18,964 bases of DNA from an uncultured Oscillibacter sp. (GTDB lineage: Bacteria; Bacillota_A; Clostridia; Oscillospirales; Oscillospiraceae). The notes under the pieces are model-generated. The model was given only the letters and a program-made list of their open reading frames with translations, was not told where the DNA came from and did not search any database. This document shows positions 6,097 to 13,973 of this stretch, in pieces. Position numbers and translations under genes: made by a program. The DNA is taken from assembly GCA_948902155.1 (NCBI GenBank), contig CAQVQZ010000018.1:1-18964 (forward strand). Reading direction: 5' to 3'. How positions within the stretch are numbered: the stretch's first letter is position 1; every line of letters starts with the position of its first letter.

Positions 6097-7158
6097 ATGG
6101 AAGAGACGTTACTGCGGCAATACATCCGCCAACAGCCCGCCCTGTGGCGGGCGCTCCTGGAGGAACGGCAGGCCCTGACCGCCCCCTTCGCCCGTCTGTA
6201 TCAGGAGGCCCGGCCCGACCGGCTCATTCTCCTGGGCTCCGGTTCCTCCCACTACGCCGCCCTGATGGCCCGCCCGGTGCTGGAGCGGGCCCTGGGCCTG
6301 GAAATCACCTGTCTGGTCCCTTCGGAGTATCACTCCGCCGCCCCTCTGGGGGCGGAGCGGCCCCTGTACATAGCCGTTTCCCAGAGCGGAGCCAGCACCA
6401 ACACCTGTGAGCTGATTCAAGCCCTCCGGGCGGCGGGCCGGCAGGTCGCCGCCGTGACGGAGCGGGGGGACTCCCCTGTGGGGCTGGCCGCCTCCCTGGC
6501 GGTGGTTCCCCCCATCGGAGGGGAGTGCGTGGGCGCGAAGACCAAGGGCGTCACCCTCACGGTGCTGACCCTGATGCTCATGGCCCTGGCCGTCTGCCCG
6601 GACAGCGCCTATCGGGACGGGCTTTACGCCGCCATGGACCGTCTGGCCGCCTCCGGCCGGGAGAACCTGGACCGGGCGGAGGACTGGTGCCGGGCCCGCC
6701 GGGAAGAGCTGCTGCCCTTCCGCCATTTCTACGTCCTGGGGGCCGGGGACGGCCTGGGCGCGGCCCGGGAGGGGGCGCTGAAGCTGCTGGAAACCAACTA
6801 TCATCCCGTTTCCGCCTACCCCCTGGACGAATACCTCCACGGCATCCAGAACGCCCTGGACGAGGCCGCCTGCCTCCTGTTCCTCCTGCCGCCCCAGGGG
6901 CGGGACCGGGAGCGGATGCTGGACCTCCGGGACTTCGCCTGTTCCGTGGGGGCCAAGTGCCTTCTCATCGCCCCCGGCGGCGGGGCGGAGGGCCTGTGCC
7001 TGGAGGACCCTGGCCGGGACGAGCTGCGGAGCTTCGTTTATCTCCCGGCTCTCCAGACCCTGGCGGCGGAGCTGTCCGAGGCCAGGGGCATCGACACTTC
7101 CCGGAGGCGGTATCCCGGCTTCTTCGCCCGGATGGGAAGCAAGCTGGGTGAGGTATGA
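6097..7158 (+). CDS. SIS-domain sugar isomerase/deglycase (GlmS C-domain/FrlB-like)
   Basis: This 353-residue protein holds two SIS domains like the isomerase half of GlmS, without the glutamine amidotransferase half. The first carries GSGSSHYA (47-54), SQSGAST (95-101) and GECVGAKTKGVT (residues 142-153), the equivalent of the GlmS ExxVAxTK segment. The second carries VLGAGDGLGAAREGALKLLE and LDEYLHGIQNAL. Such proteins act on phosphorylated aminosugars or fructosamine-type substrates (AgaS, FrlB, GlmS-like). The specific substrate is not evident. I chose ATG 6097 because AAAAGGAG lies six bases before it; a longer GTG-started reading frame (from 6001) would begin upstream of the promoter. 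The stop overlaps the MFS start (ATGA), so uptake and catabolism appear to be coupled. Confidence 0.85.
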   Translation: MEETLLRQYIRQQPALWRALLEERQALTAPFARLYQEARPDRLILLGSGSSHYAALMARPVLERALGLEITCLVPSEYHSAAPLGAERPLYIAVSQSGASTNTCELIQALRAAGRQVAAVTERGDSPVGLAASLAVVPPIGGECVGAKTKGVTLTVLTLMLMALAVCPDSAYRDGLYAAMDRLAASGRENLDRAEDWCRARREELLPFRHFYVLGAGDGLGAAREGALKLLETNYHPVSAYPLDEYLHGIQNALDEAACLLFLLPPQGRDRERMLDLRDFACSVGAKCLLIAPGGGAEGLCLEDPGRDELRSFVYLPALQTLAAELSEARGIDTSRRRYPGFFARMGSKLGEV

Positions 7159-8324
7159 GGAGGCTGAATCTCCGCTTCTTTCTCCTTCAGGGGCTGTTGA
7201 TTCTGGTGGAGTGCATCACGATTTCCTATATCTCCCCCATTCTGGTCTCCCTGGGCTATTCCAATCTGCGCATCGGCTGGGTCATGACCTTGGGGACCCT
7301 GGCCTCCACCCTGGCCCGACCGGTGTGGGGCGTGGTGAACGACCGCTACTCCCGGCCCAAGCAGGTCATTCTCGCCAACATCGCCCTGGGCAGCGCCTGT
7401 TACTTCCTCCTGACTCACGGCGGGGGCCAGCCTGCCCTGACCGCCATGGCCGTCATGGGGATGCACGTCACCATCGTCTGCATGGCGAACTTCACGGACT
7501 CCTGGGCCCTCCGCCTCATCAGCGGCGGCGCGGCGCTGAACTACGGCGTTACCCGCGCTGGAGGCTCCCTGTCCTACGCCGTGGGGGCGGTGCTGTTCGG
7601 GGCCGTTTCCGCCCGGTGGGGCTTTCAGCCGGGGAATTATATCCTATGGTGCCTGTTTGTCCTGATGTGCGCCGTCATGTGCGCTCTGCCCAATCCCCCG
7701 GCCCCGGAGCCCGGGGCGGAAAAGGCCGGACTCCGCCGGAGCCTGGCCGCGCTGGCGGGAAACCGGCCCTATCTGCTGATGCTTCTGGCGCTGTTCCTCA
7801 CCACTCTGGCCTCCTGCCCCATCGAGAGCTTTTCCCCTGTGCTCATCCTTTCCCTGGGCGGGACGGAGCAGCACGTGGGCGTGGCGCTGTTCGTCCAGGC
7901 CATGAGCGAGCTGCCCGTCATGGCGGGCTACGCCCGGCTTCGCAAGCGCCTGCAGCTGTCCCCCGCCGCCCTGATCGGCATTTCGATGCTCTGCTGGGGC
8001 CTCCGGGCCCTGGCGCTGAGCTGGGCCTCCGCTCTTTGGATGGTGCTGGCGGCGGCGCTGTTCCAGTCCCTGACCTTCGCCCTGTTCACCACCGCCTGTG
8101 TGGACTTCATGCTGGAAACGGTCCCGGCGGACTGCCTCTCCACCGCTTATCTGGTGTTTCTGGCCCTGGGGCAGGGAGCCTCCGCCATGCTGGGGAACAC
8201 CATGGGCGGAGCCCTGGCGGACCATTTGGGCATTCAGCCCATGTTCCGGCTGGTGAGCCTGCTGGCCCTGACGGGGAGCCTGTTGGCCTGGCGGGTCACA
8301 CGGCTGCAAAGGGCCGCCCGGTGA
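7155..8324 (+). CDS. MFS transporter
   Basis: The 389-residue product is very hydrophobic, with about 12 membrane segments. It has the inter-helix 2-3 motif of MFS carriers in the form RPVWGVVNDRYSRPKQ (around 56-71). A central charged loop (NPPAPEPGAEKAGLRRS, about 176-192) separates the two six-helix halves. Major facilitator proteins exchange or symport small solutes across the cytoplasmic membrane. The ATG overlaps the stop of the SIS gene by four bases, so the likely cargo is the sugar derivative used by that enzyme; efflux of another compound cannot be excluded. The gene ends just before a strong terminator. The length is typical and no frameshift is seen. Confidence 0.86.
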   Translation: MRRLNLRFFLLQGLLILVECITISYISPILVSLGYSNLRIGWVMTLGTLASTLARPVWGVVNDRYSRPKQVILANIALGSACYFLLTHGGGQPALTAMAVMGMHVTIVCMANFTDSWALRLISGGAALNYGVTRAGGSLSYAVGAVLFGAVSARWGFQPGNYILWCLFVLMCAVMCALPNPPAPEPGAEKAGLRRSLAALAGNRPYLLMLLALFLTTLASCPIESFSPVLILSLGGTEQHVGVALFVQAMSELPVMAGYARLRKRLQLSPAALIGISMLCWGLRALALSWASALWMVLAAALFQSLTFALFTTACVDFMLETVPADCLSTAYLVFLALGQGASAMLGNTMGGALADHLGIQPMFRLVSLLALTGSLLAWRVTRLQRAAR

Positions 8325-8342
8325 GCCTTGTATCGATGGCAA

Positions 8343-8376
8343 AACCCCGCCCCACGGGATTCCGTGGGGCGGGGTT
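8343..8376. terminator. Strong bidirectional terminator
   Basis: A perfect 15-bp stem AACCCCGCCCCACGG with its complement (8343-8357/8362-8376) encloses GATT and is followed by CGTTTATTT on the plus strand and TTTTGCC on the minus strand. It ends both the MFS gene and the long minus-strand transport operon, whose last stop is at 8380. Confidence 0.9.
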
Positions 8377-8379
8377 CGT

Positions 8380-9348
8380 TTATTTCACATAGACCGGGCT
8401 GGTCAGGGCCAGGATTCCGGTTTGGTTTTCGGAATAGGTCCCCAGCAGCTCCGCCCGGAGCCAGCCCGGAGACAGGGCCAGCTCCACCGTGCCACCGTCA
8501 CAGGACAGCTCCGCCGCCGTCTCGCCGTTGACGGTCAGGCGCAGGCCGGTTACCTGGATGTCGTTGCGGCCCCAGATTTCCCGGCGTTCCTCCTGGCCGA
8601 TTCGGACGCTCAGCTCCGCCGGGCCCGCTTCCGCCGTCTCGCCCAGGCCAAGTTTCCGGGACCCCTGGTGCAGGATCAGGTCCATGGTGGGGCCCATGGT
8701 CACGTAGGTCCGCCCGGCCCGGATGGCCTCCAGGGCGCTTTCCGCCGTAACGGGGCCGTCGACGCCCAGGTAGGTGGCGGTCAGCAGAGGGATTTCTCCC
8801 GGCTTGTCCGGGCCATGCCAGTCCCGCCCGGCAGACACCGCCAGATGGTGCCCGGCGTTCAAAAGCGCGTCGTACCAGGGCAGGGCCAGAGCGTTCTTCG
8901 CCCGGGCGTGGGGGTTGTCCCCGGACCAAATTTCCACGTAGTCCACCAGGTCCCACCGGGTCACGTGAAACTCCCAGTTGCAGCCGCACATCAGCGGCGA
9001 ACCTACCTCGCAGGGGTGGGCCACTCCCGCCACGCCTCCGGCTTCCTTGATCTCCGCCAGGGCGGCGTCGATGGTGTCCGGCGTTACAAAGCGCCAATCC
9101 ACGAACCGACGGCAACCCAGCACCAGCAGATGCCCAAAAAAGGTGGTCCACTCGATGCCGGGAATCACCCGGCAGGTCCGCGCCTCCAGCTCCGGCGTCA
9201 CCTCCGCCAGGGCGGAAACAGCGTTGTGGTCCGTCAGGGCCAGGCCCTCGTAGCCGTAAGCCGCCGCGCCCTCCAGAAGGCCCGGCACCGTGAAGGAGCC
9301 GTCGCTGTGGCGGGTGTGGCAGTGCATCTCAAAGGGACGGTAACGCAT
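8380..9348 (-). CDS. PHP-domain metallohydrolase, CehA/McbA-like catalytic part
   Basis: The 322-residue product has the PHP metal sites in order: His9-x-His11 and Asp16 in MHCHTRHSDG, Asp40-His41 in LTDHN, Glu66 and His73 in GIEWTTFFGH, His111 in VAHPCE, and Asp176-x-His178 in AGRDWH. About residues 220-322 form a C-terminal beta-rich part. CehA/McbA relatives hydrolyse esters and phosphoesters; substrate unknown here. I chose ATG 9348 because GGGGGGAG lies seven to eight bases upstream; an ATG at 9375 is possible but poorly supported. The start lies inside the end of the upstream gene (20-bp overlap). Typical members carry an N-terminal beta domain on the same chain; here it is the separate upstream ORF. 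Confidence 0.87.
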   Translation of the reverse strand: MRYRPFEMHCHTRHSDGSFTVPGLLEGAAAYGYEGLALTDHNAVSALAEVTPELEARTCRVIPGIEWTTFFGHLLVLGCRRFVDWRFVTPDTIDAALAEIKEAGGVAGVAHPCEVGSPLMCGCNWEFHVTRWDLVDYVEIWSGDNPHARAKNALALPWYDALLNAGHHLAVSAGRDWHGPDKPGEIPLLTATYLGVDGPVTAESALEAIRAGRTYVTMGPTMDLILHQGSRKLGLGETAEAGPAELSVRIGQEERREIWGRNDIQVTGLRLTVNGETAAELSCDGGTVELALSPGWLRAELLGTYSENQTGILALTSPVYVK

Positions 9349-9817
9349 CGCCGTTCTCCCCCCTTTCCAATCCATAGACTTCCAGGCGGTAGTCGATGGT
9401 TCCCACTACCACCGCCTGGACGTGCAGCACGATTCGCCAGTCGCCCTTCCCGGCGGGCGCCGGGGCGAAGCCCCAGTCGGAGCCCTCCTCCGAGATGAGA
9501 ATGGTCTGCTCCGGCGGGTGCCGGTGGGCGCAGCCCACGTATTCCCCATCCTTGTCCAGGGACAGCGTTACGAAGTTCAGCAGCTGGTCGAACTCCTTCA
9601 TGTCCTCTTCCGTCAGGCGGAAGTCGCCGGGGAAGTAGGTGTCTACGCATGCCTGAATCTTCGGCATGATGATTTCCGGGTCCCGGATGGACTTGGGGCC
9701 GTAATGCAGGTGAATGGCCAAACGCGCATAGTCCCGCTCCACCCGGAAAGGAAGCAAGACATTCTTCCGCACGTCCGCCTCCGTGAAGGCGAACTGTTTT
9801 TGCAGCAGCAGTTCCAA
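9329..9817 (-). CDS. Split-off N-terminal beta domain of a CehA/McbA-type hydrolase (or accessory protein)
   Basis: The product (162 residues from TTG 9817) starts MELLLQKQFAFTEADVRKNV. It contains patterns typical of the non-catalytic N-terminal domain of CehA/McbA proteins: LPFRVERDYARLAIHLHYGP, then NFVTLSLDKDGEYVGCAHR, and DWRIVLHVQAVV with IDYRLEVYGL near the end. An insertion of about 35 residues after HYGPKS is extra. TTG 9817 has AGAGGAG eight bases upstream and begins where the domain begins; an ATG at 9904 would force translation through a strong hairpin (9836-9869). The frame ends just past a run of six Gs, 20 bp into the PHP gene. One G fewer would fuse both. Assignment rests on remembered family patterns. 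Confidence 0.68.
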   Translation of the reverse strand: MELLLQKQFAFTEADVRKNVLLPFRVERDYARLAIHLHYGPKSIRDPEIIMPKIQACVDTYFPGDFRLTEEDMKEFDQLLNFVTLSLDKDGEYVGCAHRHPPEQTILISEEGSDWGFAPAPAGKGDWRIVLHVQAVVVGTIDYRLEVYGLERGENGDALPSL

Positions 9818-9835
9818 AAAATCACTCCTCTTGCG

Positions 9836-9869
9836 AACAGGGAGGAGAAATTTCTTTCTCCTCCCTGTT
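9836..9869 (-). promoter_or_regulatory. Strong intra-operon hairpin (attenuator or mRNA-processing element)
   Basis: A perfect 15-bp stem, AACAGGGAGGAGAAA with its complement (9836-9850/9855-9869), has a 4-nt loop. It lies between the stop of the upstream permease (9889) and the TTG start at 9817 on the minus strand. No T run follows directly (CGCAAGAGG instead), so it is not a classical terminator. It could attenuate or stabilise the transporter part of the mRNA. Confidence 0.7.
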
Positions 9870-9888
9870 TTGTCGGTTTGTACGGTGC

Positions 9889-10737
9889 TCAGTTCTTCTC
9901 CCACTCTTTCTCCCGCAGGTTCGTGTAGATGTACACGCCAGCGGAGACCGAGCAGATCAGGAAGATGATGAACGACATCGCCGCCGCCCGCTCGTAGCGC
10001 AGGTACTTATTGAACTGGTCGAACAGCACGATGCCCAGCATCTTGGGATAGTTGCCGCCCATCAAGTACGGCGTGGTGAAGGAACCCACGTTGGACATGA
10101 ACACGAAGGTCGCCGCGATGACCACGTCTTTGATGGACAGGGGCAGAATCATGCTCCGGAACACCCGCAGCTTGCTGGCGCCCACGTCCCGCGCGCTTTC
10201 GATCATGGAGTCGGGGATCGCTCCCAGGCCCGCCGTGATCATCAGCGCCGCGAAGGGGATGTTGAACCACAGGTTCATGGTAATCATGCCGCTGGCCTGA
10301 TACATCATGCCGGGCTTGAAGTCCCCGCCGAAGAGCTGGGAAACCCGGTTCAGCAGGCCGGAGTCCCGGATGACGGTAATCATAGCGTACACCGCCACCA
10401 TGCCGGGGACAAACCGGGGCAGCAGGTACAGGTTGCCAATCCAGCGGGAAATCCTGGACTTGACAAACCGCAGATACAGCGCCAGCATGTAGGCGATCAC
10501 AATGGCAAGGGCTACCGTGACCACTACCACGAACAGCGTGAAGAGGATGTTCGTCAGCTCCCGGGGCGTCGTAAAGAAGTATTTATAATGCTCAAAGGTA
10601 AAGCCGCCTGTGTCCGGGTCTGTGAAACTGGTCTTCATTGCCATCAGAATCGGCCAGGCTACCACCAGCATTACCGTCAGGAAAGCCGGAAGCACCAGCC
10701 CGTATCCTGTCAGCAGTTTTTTCATATTCTTGCTCAT
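9889..10737 (-). CDS. ABC transporter permease (PotB/FbpB-like)
   Basis: The 282-residue protein has about six membrane helices and the permease EAA loop, here ESARDVGASKLRVFRSMILP (about residues 182-201), which docks on the ATPase. The N-terminal helix (GYGLVLPAFLTVMLVVAWPI) and the FTDPDTGGFTFEHYKYFF segment match the first permease of spermidine/putrescine, iron(III) or phosphonate-type importers. It sits in the cytoplasmic membrane and should pair with the other permease of the operon. GAGGTG lies seven bases before the ATG. It follows the substrate-binding protein after 61 bases with no hairpin and precedes the intra-operon hairpin. Substrate cannot be read from the permease alone. Confidence 0.9.
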   Translation of the reverse strand: MSKNMKKLLTGYGLVLPAFLTVMLVVAWPILMAMKTSFTDPDTGGFTFEHYKYFFTTPRELTNILFTLFVVVVTVALAIVIAYMLALYLRFVKSRISRWIGNLYLLPRFVPGMVAVYAMITVIRDSGLLNRVSQLFGGDFKPGMMYQASGMITMNLWFNIPFAALMITAGLGAIPDSMIESARDVGASKLRVFRSMILPLSIKDVVIAATFVFMSNVGSFTTPYLMGGNYPKMLGIVLFDQFNKYLRYERAAAMSFIIFLICSVSAGVYIYTNLREKEWEKN

Positions 10738-10798
10738 TTCTCACACCTCGGACACAGAATTTAGTGGATTTGCCTGAATGGGATTTTCGCCGCGAAGA

Positions 10799-12013
10799 TT
10801 AGCCGAGAACGCCGATCTCGTTATCCCAGCGCTCGTTGAAGTCCGTACCCAGATCGCCGATGGAGAGGATGCGGAAGTTACTCACGTCCAGGTCCTGGAG
10901 GTCCTCATAGCCGGTCATATCCATGTTGCTGACGTCCACCAGAGGAATGGCGGCCATCTGCTTGACCAGGGTCTCCTGAGCCTCGTCGCTGAGCATGAAG
11001 TTGATGAACGCATACGCGCCGTCCTCATTGGAGCCGAAGTTGGGGATCATCAAGCTCTGGACAGAGCCGGTGAAGGAGGGCTCGATGGTAGCCATCTTCA
11101 CATACTCGGGCACCGTGCCGGCGGCACGCTGGCTCAGCAGCATATCCGCCCACATGGGGCACATGTCGATCTCGCCCTGGGCCAGCAGGTCCAGCGCGCC
11201 CTGGTTCTTGTTGGGGTACACAACGGTGCCGCCGGACTGATACATGTAGGGATGCAGCTCCGCCAGCTTGGCAAAACCGTCGCCCCACTGGTCCATCCAC
11301 TTGGGATCGTCGGAGGTCATGGCCTCCTGATCGGTGATGAAGTTATAAACGGTCGTACGAACGAAGGAGTCGCCCGCGCCGCCGGTGCCGGGGGTGTTGT
11401 AGGCAAACCGACCGGGATGGTCCTTGATCCACTGATACAGCTCTTCGGTGGTGGTGGGGACCTTATCGACGTTCTGAGAGTTGTAGGCCAGGACCACGGT
11501 GGTGCCGCGGTAGGGCTGGCAGAACTCCGCCGCGTCGGCGGACTCGGCCGTCACCTTGGAGGAGTTGGGAATCTTGGAGTCGTCCAGTTTCACGTAGCCG
11601 TCGGTGCCCATGAGGGAGACGATCTTGGACAGGTCGTCGCCGCCCATGTCGATAACGTCATAGTCGGTGCCGGTCTGGTTGGCCTTGTAAGCCGCCGCCA
11701 GCATGTCGGGCAGGGTCTGGGCGCCGGTGCCGGAGAGCAGGAAGTTCAGCTCGGCCTGGTAGCCCTGGTTGTACTCCGCGTTGGCGTTGAAGTCGGTGGT
11801 CAGAGTCTCAAAAATCTGACGGACGTTGTCGGAGCCGGTAGCCCAAACATGGACGACCTTCTTGTCGCCGCCGGAGGAGCCGGAATCGCCGGAGCCGGAG
11901 GAGCCGCTGTCTCCGCTGCCGGAGGAGCTGCCGCCCTTGTCGCCGCCGCAGGCCGCAAGAGACAGGGCCATGACGAGGGTCAGCAGGATGGCAAGGATGC
12001 GCTTCTTGTTCAT
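10799..12013 (-). CDS. ABC transporter substrate-binding lipoprotein
   Basis: The 404-residue product has a lipoprotein signal: positive MNKKR, a hydrophobic core, and a lipobox LSLAAC with the modified Cys22. A Gly/Ser/Asp-rich linker (about 23-50) follows, built from repeated SGSGDSG units. The remainder is a periplasmic-binding fold of the type 2 extracellular solute-binding class, with VVHVWATGSDNVRQIFETLT at its start and a C-terminal FINFMLSDEAQETLVK, like PotD/AfuA-type proteins. It would be anchored outside the cytoplasmic membrane. I chose ATG 12013 over 12037 because AAGGAAG precedes it by eight bases and it gives a proper signal peptide. The ligand is unknown; neighbours suggest a phosphoester or phosphonate. 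Confidence 0.9.
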   Translation of the reverse strand: MNKKRILAILLTLVMALSLAACGGDKGGSSSGSGDSGSSGSGDSGSSGGDKKVVHVWATGSDNVRQIFETLTTDFNANAEYNQGYQAELNFLLSGTGAQTLPDMLAAAYKANQTGTDYDVIDMGGDDLSKIVSLMGTDGYVKLDDSKIPNSSKVTAESADAAEFCQPYRGTTVVLAYNSQNVDKVPTTTEELYQWIKDHPGRFAYNTPGTGGAGDSFVRTTVYNFITDQEAMTSDDPKWMDQWGDGFAKLAELHPYMYQSGGTVVYPNKNQGALDLLAQGEIDMCPMWADMLLSQRAAGTVPEYVKMATIEPSFTGSVQSLMIPNFGSNEDGAYAFINFMLSDEAQETLVKQMAAIPLVDVSNMDMTGYEDLQDLDVSNFRILSIGDLGTDFNERWDNEIGVLG

Positions 12014-12033
12014 GTTCTTTTCTTCCTTTCTTC

Positions 12034-12999
12034 TCATTCAAAAATGTGCTTCTTGAGGAATTTGAGATTCACAGAGTCTCCGGGGCTCAGCGTGTCGGAC
12101 ACACTGCGGTCCACGAAGCATTTGATGACGAGATCGCCGTACTGGACGTTGACCTCCACATAATGCCCCAGGACCATGATGGTCCGAATCGTGCCCTGGA
12201 TATCCGCTGACTCACTGGTGAGTTCGATGTCCTCCGGGCGAATGGCGATGGTCTTGCCGCCCTGGTCGATGAAGTTCATTTCGCCGATGAAGGACGCTAC
12301 GTACTTGGTCTTGGGATCGTCGTAGATCTCGGTGGGCGTGCCCACCTGCTCGAATTTGCCCTTGTTCATGACCACGATGCGGTGGGAGAGGGCCATGGCC
12401 TCCTCCTGGTCGTGGGTGACGAAGACGATGGTGATGCCCAGCTCGGACTGGATCTTCTTCACCTCTTCCCGCATCTGCTGGCGGATTTTCGCGTCCAGGG
12501 CGGAGAAGGGTTCGTCCAGCAGCAGCACCGAGGGCTTGAGCAGCAGGGAGCGCGCGATGGCGATGCGCTGCTGCTGGCCGCCGGAGAGCTGGGTGGGATA
12601 CTTCTTGTCGAAGCCGGTCATGGAAACCAGGGCCAGGTGCTTCTCGATGTCTTCCTTGATCTGGTCCTTGGGAATCTTGCGCAGCTTCAGGCCGAAGGCC
12701 AGATTTTCATAGACCGTCATGTGGGTCCAGAGGTTGTAGCTCTGGAACACCATGGCGGTGGGCCGCTTCTCCGGGGGCAACCTGACGATGGAGCTGCCGT
12801 CGATGAGGATGTCGCCGCTGGTGACGTCCAGGAAGCCGCCGATGGTCCGCAAAATCGTGGACTTGCCGCAGCCGGAGGGGCCCAGCATCGTCACGATCTC
12901 GCCCTCGTAGATTTTCAGGTTGATATGCTCCACGCCGTCGCCGTTGTCATAGTGCTTGGTCATGTCGCGAATCTCAAGCTTTACAGTCCGTTCTGCCAT
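12034..12999 (-). CDS. ABC transporter ATP-binding protein (PotA/FbpC-like)
   Basis: The 321-residue ATPase has a complete set of motifs: Walker [10 protein letters not shown] (40-48), Q-loop FQSYNLWTHMT, signature LSGGQQQR, Walker B VLLLDEP, D-loop SALDAK and H-loop THD. A TOBE-like C-terminal region (about 235-321, including IAIRPEDIEL) marks it as the PotA/MalK-like import branch. It energises the two permeases of this operon. Translation starts at ATG 12999 with GAGAGGGA upstream, 18 bases after the stop of the preceding permease, and the downstream lipoprotein starts about 20 bases after its stop. The sequence is intact. The QSYNLW Q-loop variant is one I associate with iron/phosphonate-type importers, but that is a weak hint. 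Confidence 0.93.
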   Translation of the reverse strand: MAERTVKLEIRDMTKHYDNGDGVEHINLKIYEGEIVTMLGPSGCGKSTILRTIGGFLDVTSGDILIDGSSIVRLPPEKRPTAMVFQSYNLWTHMTVYENLAFGLKLRKIPKDQIKEDIEKHLALVSMTGFDKKYPTQLSGGQQQRIAIARSLLLKPSVLLLDEPFSALDAKIRQQMREEVKKIQSELGITIVFVTHDQEEAMALSHRIVVMNKGKFEQVGTPTEIYDDPKTKYVASFIGEMNFIDQGGKTIAIRPEDIELTSESADIQGTIRTIMVLGHYVEVNVQYGDLVIKCFVDRSVSDTLSPGDSVNLKFLKKHIFE

Positions 13000-13017
13000 T
13001 TCTCAAATCCCTCTCAA

Positions 13018-13866
13018 TCACTTCATCTTGAAGCCGCCGGCAATCGCCTCGGGGCCAATATATTTCCGCATGGCAAAGATCATCACCGCCGCCGGAATCA
13101 TCAGCAGGATGGCAAACACCGCGCCCGCCTGTCCGGGGTAGTCCAGAATGATGCCATACATTTCCACGGGCATGGTCTTGATCTTGGCAAGGCCCACCAG
13201 CAGCGTGCCCTGCGCCTCTTCCATGGAGCCGAGGAAGGTGTACAGCGTGGCCACCATGATGCCTGGCATTGCCATGGGGAAGGACACCTGGAAGAAGGTC
13301 CGGATGGGACCGGCGCCCACATCCCGGGCGGCCTCCTCCTGCTGGCGGTGGACGGACTGGAACGCGCTGCACGGCAGCCAGACCATGAACATCATGGAAT
13401 TGATCATGTGGATGATGACAACGCCCGGCAGGGTGCCCATCAGGTTATATTTGTAAAACAGGATGCCGATGGAGGTGTAGATGCCCAGCTTCGGGAAGGC
13501 GTTGGTCAGCAAAAAGGAGAGCATGAAAATCTTCCGGCCTGGATAGCGGAAACGGGCCAGAGAATACGCCGCCGGAATGCAGAGAATCATGGAGCAGATC
13601 GTCGTGATCACGGCGATCACCAGCGACTGCACGATGGAGGAAACCAGGCTCTTCTGGGAGAAGACAAAGTTCCACCATTTAAAGCCCCACTCCTGGGGAA
13701 GCACGTGGGGGACTTCATACACATTGCCGAAGGCCATGATGCACATGTACATCAGCGGCCCGTAGAAAAACAGCATGAATACCGCCAACAGGATAAATTC
13801 CAGGAACTTCTTCCGGCCCACCGCGTAGTAAAAGCGTTTTGGGTTCAGGTACTTGAACACTTTCAT
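13018..13866 (-). CDS. ABC transporter permease (PotC/FbpB-like)
   Basis: The 282-residue protein has about six membrane helices and an EAA loop, EEAARDVGAGPIRTFFQVSF (about residues 176-195). The N-terminal part (FYGPLMYMCIMAFGN) and PHVLPQEWGFKWWNFVF segment are typical of the second permease, PotC/UgpE style. It forms the membrane channel with the other permease. AAAGGTGGG precedes the ATG closely, and a GTG two codons later would give better spacing, so the start may be off by two codons. It follows the GDPD gene after 107 bp containing a multi-hairpin structure and is tightly spaced with the ATPase. Confidence 0.9.
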   Translation of the reverse strand: MKVFKYLNPKRFYYAVGRKKFLEFILLAVFMLFFYGPLMYMCIMAFGNVYEVPHVLPQEWGFKWWNFVFSQKSLVSSIVQSLVIAVITTICSMILCIPAAYSLARFRYPGRKIFMLSFLLTNAFPKLGIYTSIGILFYKYNLMGTLPGVVIIHMINSMMFMVWLPCSAFQSVHRQQEEAARDVGAGPIRTFFQVSFPMAMPGIMVATLYTFLGSMEEAQGTLLVGLAKIKTMPVEMYGIILDYPGQAGAVFAILLMIPAAVMIFAMRKYIGPEAIAGGFKMK

Positions 13867-13898
13867 CCCACCTTTTCAAAACATCAAAACTCACCGGA

Positions 13899-13971
13899 TT
13901 CCCCGGCAAGGGAGATTCGCTTCGCCGTTCCGGCGAAGCGCGGAGCCGGCTCCGCGCACATTCACGGGGAA
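13899..13971. repeat. Composite multi-hairpin element between GDPD and transporter genes
   Basis: An outer inverted repeat TTCCCCG/CGGGGAA (13899-13905/13965-13971) encloses GCTTCGCCG/CGGCGAAGC (13919-13927/13931-13939) and a perfect 20-bp palindrome, GCGCGGAGCCGGCTCCGCGC (13938-13957). The two inner stems share two bases. It begins right after the GDPD stop and is not followed by a T run, so it may be a REP-like element, an mRNA stabiliser or a partial terminator that sets different levels for GDPD and the transporter. Confidence 0.65.
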
Positions 13972-13973
13972 GC

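Noticed and set aside
9836..9904. Extension of the small beta-domain protein up to ATG 9904
   Set aside because: The extra 29 residues are encoded by the hairpin, and the ATG overlaps the permease end without a good ribosome binding site; TTG 9817 fits better.
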